Positions 61,035 to 64,000 of a stretch of DNA of 64,000 bases are shown in pieces. Source of the stretch: Clostridium sporogenes (GTDB lineage: Bacteria; Bacillota; Clostridia; Clostridiales; Clostridiaceae); NCBI RefSeq assembly GCF_001020205.1, contig NZ_CP011663.1, forward strand, positions 3,968,001 to 4,032,000. Reading direction: 5' to 3'. Below the pieces are notes generated by a model, which saw only the letters and a program-made list of their open reading frames with translations, did not search any database and was not told where the DNA came from. A program made the position numbers and the translations under genes. Each line of letters opens with the position of its first letter. The stretch's first letter is position 1.

Positions 61035-61064
61035 AAAAAACCCAGATTTAAACCTAGGTTTTTT
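61035..61064 (-). terminator. Terminator after the HU gene
   Basis: AAAAAACCCAG (61035-61045) and CTAGGTTTTTT (61054-61064) pair over 11 bp with one wobble. A T-run follows on the minus strand. Confidence 0.85.
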
Positions 61065-61075
61065 ATATTTATTAT

Positions 61076-61354
61076 TTATTTTTTGTTTACTTTTTCTTTT
61101 AGCTCTTTTCCTGCTTTGAAAACAGGTGCTATTGATGCAGGTATAGTTATTTCTTCTTTAGTTCTTGGATTTCTACCTACTCTTTCAGCTCTTTCCCTAG
61201 TTTCAAAAGTACCAAAGCCAACTAATTGAACTTTTTGGCCACCTTCTAATGCTTCTTCAACGCTTTCTATAAATGCTTTTAAAGCTGCTTCTGCATCCTT
61301 TTTAGTTAATTTTGATTTTTCTGCCATGCTTGTAATTAATTCTGATTTATTCAC
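61076..61354 (-). CDS. hup: DNA-binding protein HU
   Basis: HU (92 aa) is a dimeric nucleoid protein that bends DNA. It begins MNKSELITSMAEKSKLTKKDAE, has GFGTFETRERAERVGRNPRT with the DNA-binding arm, and ends with the usual KAGKELKEKVN. The start is GTG at 61354, 8 nt after AAGGAGG; the frame is open for 20 more codons upstream but has no ribosome binding site. A short hairpin (TTAAGTAG/CTACTTAA, about 61374-61393) lies just upstream of the ribosome binding site. Confidence 0.97.
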   Translation of the reverse strand: MNKSELITSMAEKSKLTKKDAEAALKAFIESVEEALEGGQKVQLVGFGTFETRERAERVGRNPRTKEEITIPASIAPVFKAGKELKEKVNKK

Positions 61355-61422
61355 TTTTGTTACCTCCTTAAAATTAAGTAGTTTACTACTTAAAGTTTTA
61401 TACATTATTCGCATACTAGCTT

Positions 61423-61476
61423 ATTCTTCACTTATTATAAAAATCCTTCTTTAAATATGGTTTTTATTTAAATAAG
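61423..61476 (-). other. Inverted repeat between mazG and HU
   Basis: TTCACTTATT and AATAAGTGAA arms enclose a second imperfect stem (AAAAACC/GGATTTTT). No T-run follows, so it is not a clear terminator. It may be an mRNA end structure of mazG or part of the HU promoter region; a TATAAT lies within it (about 61437). Confidence 0.4.
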
Positions 61477-61481
61477 TGAAT

Positions 61482-62927
61482 TTATTTATTTTTCGCTTCC
61501 TTCCATAATTCATCCATTTCTTCTAAAGACATATTATCTAAATTTCTGCCCATAGAGATTGATTCATCTTCTATGTATTGAAAGCGATTTATAAATTTAT
61601 CTATACTATAATTTAAAGCATTTTCAGGGTCAATGTCAAGAAATCTTGCTACATTTACCACTGAAAATAATAAATCACCTATTTCTTCTAATATTTTTAC
61701 CTTATTTTTGCTTTTATATACATCTTCTATCTCTTTATATTCCTCTATAATTTTTTTCATAGCATCTTCTATATTATCCCAATCAAATCCCACCTTTGCT
61801 GCTTTCTTTTGAACTTTATCTGCTCTCATTAAAGCTGGTAGTGTTTTGGCAATATGTCTTATACTATCTGTGTAAGTTTTATTTCCCTGTTCTATACTTT
61901 TTATCTTATCCCAATTTTCCAAAACTTCATTTGAATTATTTATCTCTAAGTCACTAAAAACATGAGGATGTCTATTAATCATTTTATCACATATAGACTG
62001 TATTACATCTTTTATTTCAAAAAAACCTTCTTCTTTTCCAATTTGAGAATGGAAAATTACTTGTAGGAGCACATCTCCTAATTCTTCGATTAACATATCC
62101 ACATCTTTATTATCTATGGCCTCTATAACTTCATAACTTTCTTCTATTAAGTATTTTTTTAATGAAGTATGAGTTTGTTCCTTATCCCAAGGACAGCCCT
62201 CTTCCCCTCTTAGCTTATCCATTATATCTAATAAATCCATAAAATCATAGTTATTATTTGAAACCTTTGGTATATATACTGATGTTAAATGATCTATGTT
62301 ATGTTGTCTATCTAATTCATATAAGGGTATCTTTCTTATCTCCTCAAGTCCCTCTATTCCCGCTGCTCTTACAAAAAATATTTCTGTATCATCTTTATAA
62401 TAGTTCATAAGATTTAATTTAACTTCTGATGCTATAAACTTATCATATACTTGTGTGATTACAGTTCCAATTCTCTTATCCATTACTTGATTCTTTATGT
62501 CAAAAGCATCTATTATTTTCAATCCTTCTACTGGATCCAAAAGTAAACTTTCCATCAAAGCATCTACAAAGCTTACTGCAGGCACTATTTTAAATTCTAT
62601 ATTATTTTCCTTGCAAAGCTTTATAAGTATATTTACAGATTTTTCTGCAACTAATGGATGCCCTGGTACTGCATATATTATATCTGAATAATTGTTGCTA
62701 TCATCTATTAATGATTTTGCTATAGAATTATATACCTCATCAAAACTTTCACCTGTCTCATATTTTTCATCAAAAGTTTCATAAACTATTCCTAGTTTAT
62801 TTATATACTCTACTGTAGGATGTTTTTCTGTCCTTAAAAAAACTTTATCAACAGTTTTTAAACTATCTATAGTTCCTAAAGTAATTGATTCTTTGGATCC
62901 TGGACCTAATCCTATAATGTTTATCAT
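61482..62927 (-). CDS. mazG: Tetrapyrrole methylase-like / MazG nucleotide pyrophosphohydrolase fusion (YabN)
   Basis: A 481-aa two-domain protein. The N-terminal ~220 residues resemble SAM-dependent tetrapyrrole methylases (MINIIGLGPGSKESITLG; YAVPGHPLVAEKS). The C-terminal MazG domain begins GCPWDKEQTHTSLKKYLIEE with the metal-binding ExxE and later LGDVLLQVIFHSQI, and a second MazG repeat has EIGDLLFSVVNVARFL. MazG hydrolyses NTPs and may clean aberrant nucleotides. The start is the ATG at 62927; a GTG four codons upstream is too close to AAGGG. Same fusion and place as B. subtilis YabN. Confidence 0.95.
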   Translation of the reverse strand: MINIIGLGPGSKESITLGTIDSLKTVDKVFLRTEKHPTVEYINKLGIVYETFDEKYETGESFDEVYNSIAKSLIDDSNNYSDIIYAVPGHPLVAEKSVNILIKLCKENNIEFKIVPAVSFVDALMESLLLDPVEGLKIIDAFDIKNQVMDKRIGTVITQVYDKFIASEVKLNLMNYYKDDTEIFFVRAAGIEGLEEIRKIPLYELDRQHNIDHLTSVYIPKVSNNNYDFMDLLDIMDKLRGEEGCPWDKEQTHTSLKKYLIEESYEVIEAIDNKDVDMLIEELGDVLLQVIFHSQIGKEEGFFEIKDVIQSICDKMINRHPHVFSDLEINNSNEVLENWDKIKSIEQGNKTYTDSIRHIAKTLPALMRADKVQKKAAKVGFDWDNIEDAMKKIIEEYKEIEDVYKSKNKVKILEEIGDLLFSVVNVARFLDIDPENALNYSIDKFINRFQYIEDESISMGRNLDNMSLEEMDELWKEAKNK

Positions 62928-62941
62928 GTAATAATTCACCC

Positions 62942-64000
62942 TTATCTTTTTATGATTTTTCTTTTTATATAAGTATAATCAAGTATACCAATTAATCCTA
63001 TTATAATAAAATAGATTATCATTCCTAAAAATACAGCTATTAAACAAGCTATTTTACTACTTATGGTATAATTATAGGCATAGAAGTAAATAAATACAAC
63101 TGCAATTATCATTATTGTAGATGCAATAAGAGGTTTTATCATGATTTCATAATAATTGATACTTATATTTAAGCTCTTTTTTAAAGCTCTCATGTTTAAT
63201 ACAGCTGATATCACATAACCAGCTATTGTACCTATAACTGCACCATATATATTTATATTACTCATAGGAACTAAAATCAATGTGATTACTATTTTAAATA
63301 TACATCCTATACATAAGTTAATTATAGGTCTCATATACCTCCCTACGCCCTGTAATATAGCTGTACTAGTTTGACATAAAACTATAAATGGTATACTCAG
63401 CGCTAAATGCTTTAATATTTCATATCCTGATTCTTGCCCAGGAAATATTAAGTTTAATATAGGTTTAGCCATAAAGTTAAGTCCTAAACAGGAAGGTATG
63501 GCTATAACCATAGAAATTTTAACAGCTAATTCTACTTTTTTTAAAACTTCCATTTTTCTATTTAATATATAATCTTCTGCAATTATAGGTACCAACGCTG
63601 CACACAAAGATACAGATAATGTTAAAGGCACGTTAACTAAAGTAAATGCTTTTCCTGTTAATTGACCATACAATATAGTCGATTGTTTGTATGTAAATCC
63701 TGCTTCTAATAGTTTCTGTGGCACTAATGCAGAATCTATTAAACTCATGATAGTTCCTACTGCAGATCCTATAGATATAGGAATTGCCATATAAAGTATA
63801 GTATTCATTATTTTTAAATTTCTTTTTACTTTTTTTACTCTAAATTCTTTTTTCACACTTAAGTATCTAAAAAAAAGATATATTCCTCCTAAAAGACCTC
63901 CTGCAGCTGCTCCTATAGCCGCTCCTCCTGCTGAATATTCTATACCCTTTGGTAATAGTATATAGGCAAGTCCAACTCCAACTATTACTCTCCCTAGCTG
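62942..64000 (-). CDS. Polysaccharide flippase-like membrane protein, SpoVB/YabM family (5' end beyond window)
   Basis: The frame is open from the window edge (64000) to the stop at 62942, giving 352 residues of the C-terminal part. It begins inside the protein (QLGRVIVGVGLAYILLPKG), so no start is visible. A GTG at 63856 is not the true start. Around ten hydrophobic helices and segments such as LVNVPLTLSVSLCAALVPII and PGQESGYEILKHLALSIPF are typical of the MATE/MOP flippases (SpoVB, YabM, MurJ). It probably moves a lipid-linked glycan in cell-wall or spore-cortex synthesis. It is followed 14 bases later by mazG. Synteny favours YabM; SpoVB cannot be excluded. Confidence 0.88.
   Translation of the reverse strand, partial: QLGRVIVGVGLAYILLPKGIEYSAGGAAIGAAAGGLLGGIYLFFRYLSVKKEFRVKKVKRNLKIMNTILYMAIPISIGSAVGTIMSLIDSALVPQKLLEAGFTYKQSTILYGQLTGKAFTLVNVPLTLSVSLCAALVPIIAEDYILNRKMEVLKKVELAVKISMVIAIPSCLGLNFMAKPILNLIFPGQESGYEILKHLALSIPFIVLCQTSTAILQGVGRYMRPIINLCIGCIFKIVITLILVPMSNINIYGAVIGTIAGYVISAVLNMRALKKSLNISINYYEIMIKPLIASTIMIIAVVFIYFYAYNYTISSKIACLIAVFLGMIIYFIIIGLIGILDYTYIKRKIIKR

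Overview
The window is a low-GC chromosomal segment from a member of Clostridium sensu stricto. The protein set looks most like the proteolytic C. botulinum / C. sporogenes group, but species is an inference. Evidence includes very AT-rich intergenic DNA, strong AGGAGG ribosome binding sites, TTG and GTG starts, sporulation genes (spoIIE, yabP, yabQ, sigH, a spoVB/yabM-type flippase), ThyX, formate-THF ligase and a single-chain glycyl-tRNA synthetase. Nearly every gene is on the minus strand. It is a housekeeping region, with no phage, insertion sequence, CRISPR array or defence island that I can see.

Layout, read along the minus strand from 64000 down to 1. (1) 64000-59100: a yabM/spoVB-like flippase (cut by the window edge), yabN/mazG, HU, rqcP (yabO), yabP, yabQ, divIC-like and an S1-domain protein. 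(2) 58981-58313: seven tRNA genes (Leu, fMet, Met, Leu, fMet, fMet, Met). (3) 57985-51636: spoIIE, tilS, hpt, ftsH. (4) 51432-43123: fhs, coaX, dusB, an unknown gene, greA, lysS and a T-box-controlled glyS. (5) A plus-strand candidate small RNA at 42814-42927, a small membrane-protein gene and murD. (6) 40456-30143: two tandem rRNA operons with tRNA-Ala, a CAU tRNA, tRNA-Ile and two tRNA-Asn. (7) 29956-22449: an EF-G paralogue, a small unknown gene, then ctsR-mcsA-mcsB-clpC. (8) 22329-10292: radA, disA, a PIN/TRAM membrane protein, ispD, a degenerate prolyl-tRNA synthetase paralogue, ilvA, cysS, mrnC, thyX, rlmB and yacP. (9) 10218-1: sigH, tRNA-Gly-tRNA-Thr-tuf, rpmG-secE-nusG-rplK-rplA, rplJ-rplL, rpoB-rpoC.

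This order closely follows the origin-proximal region of Bacillus subtilis (yabM to rpoC), including tRNAs between yabR and spoIIE and paired rRNA operons between lysS and ctsR. Most genes serve transcription, translation, ribosome quality control, protein quality control and the start of sporulation.

Regulation can be read directly in several places. There are near-consensus sigma-A promoters before tuf/tRNA, rpmG, rplJ, rpoB, sigH, greA, ftsH, both rRNA operons and the tRNA cluster. There is also an L10-type leader with mutually exclusive hairpins, a CtsR operator, a T-box, a spoIIE promoter with a 21-nt spacer, and many intrinsic terminators. The most unusual items are the ProRS-like protein lacking the aminoacylation signatures, the C-rich candidate small RNA, a hairpin inserted between the nusG Shine-Dalgarno and its start codon, and a 28-bp perfect palindrome before the PIN/TRAM gene.
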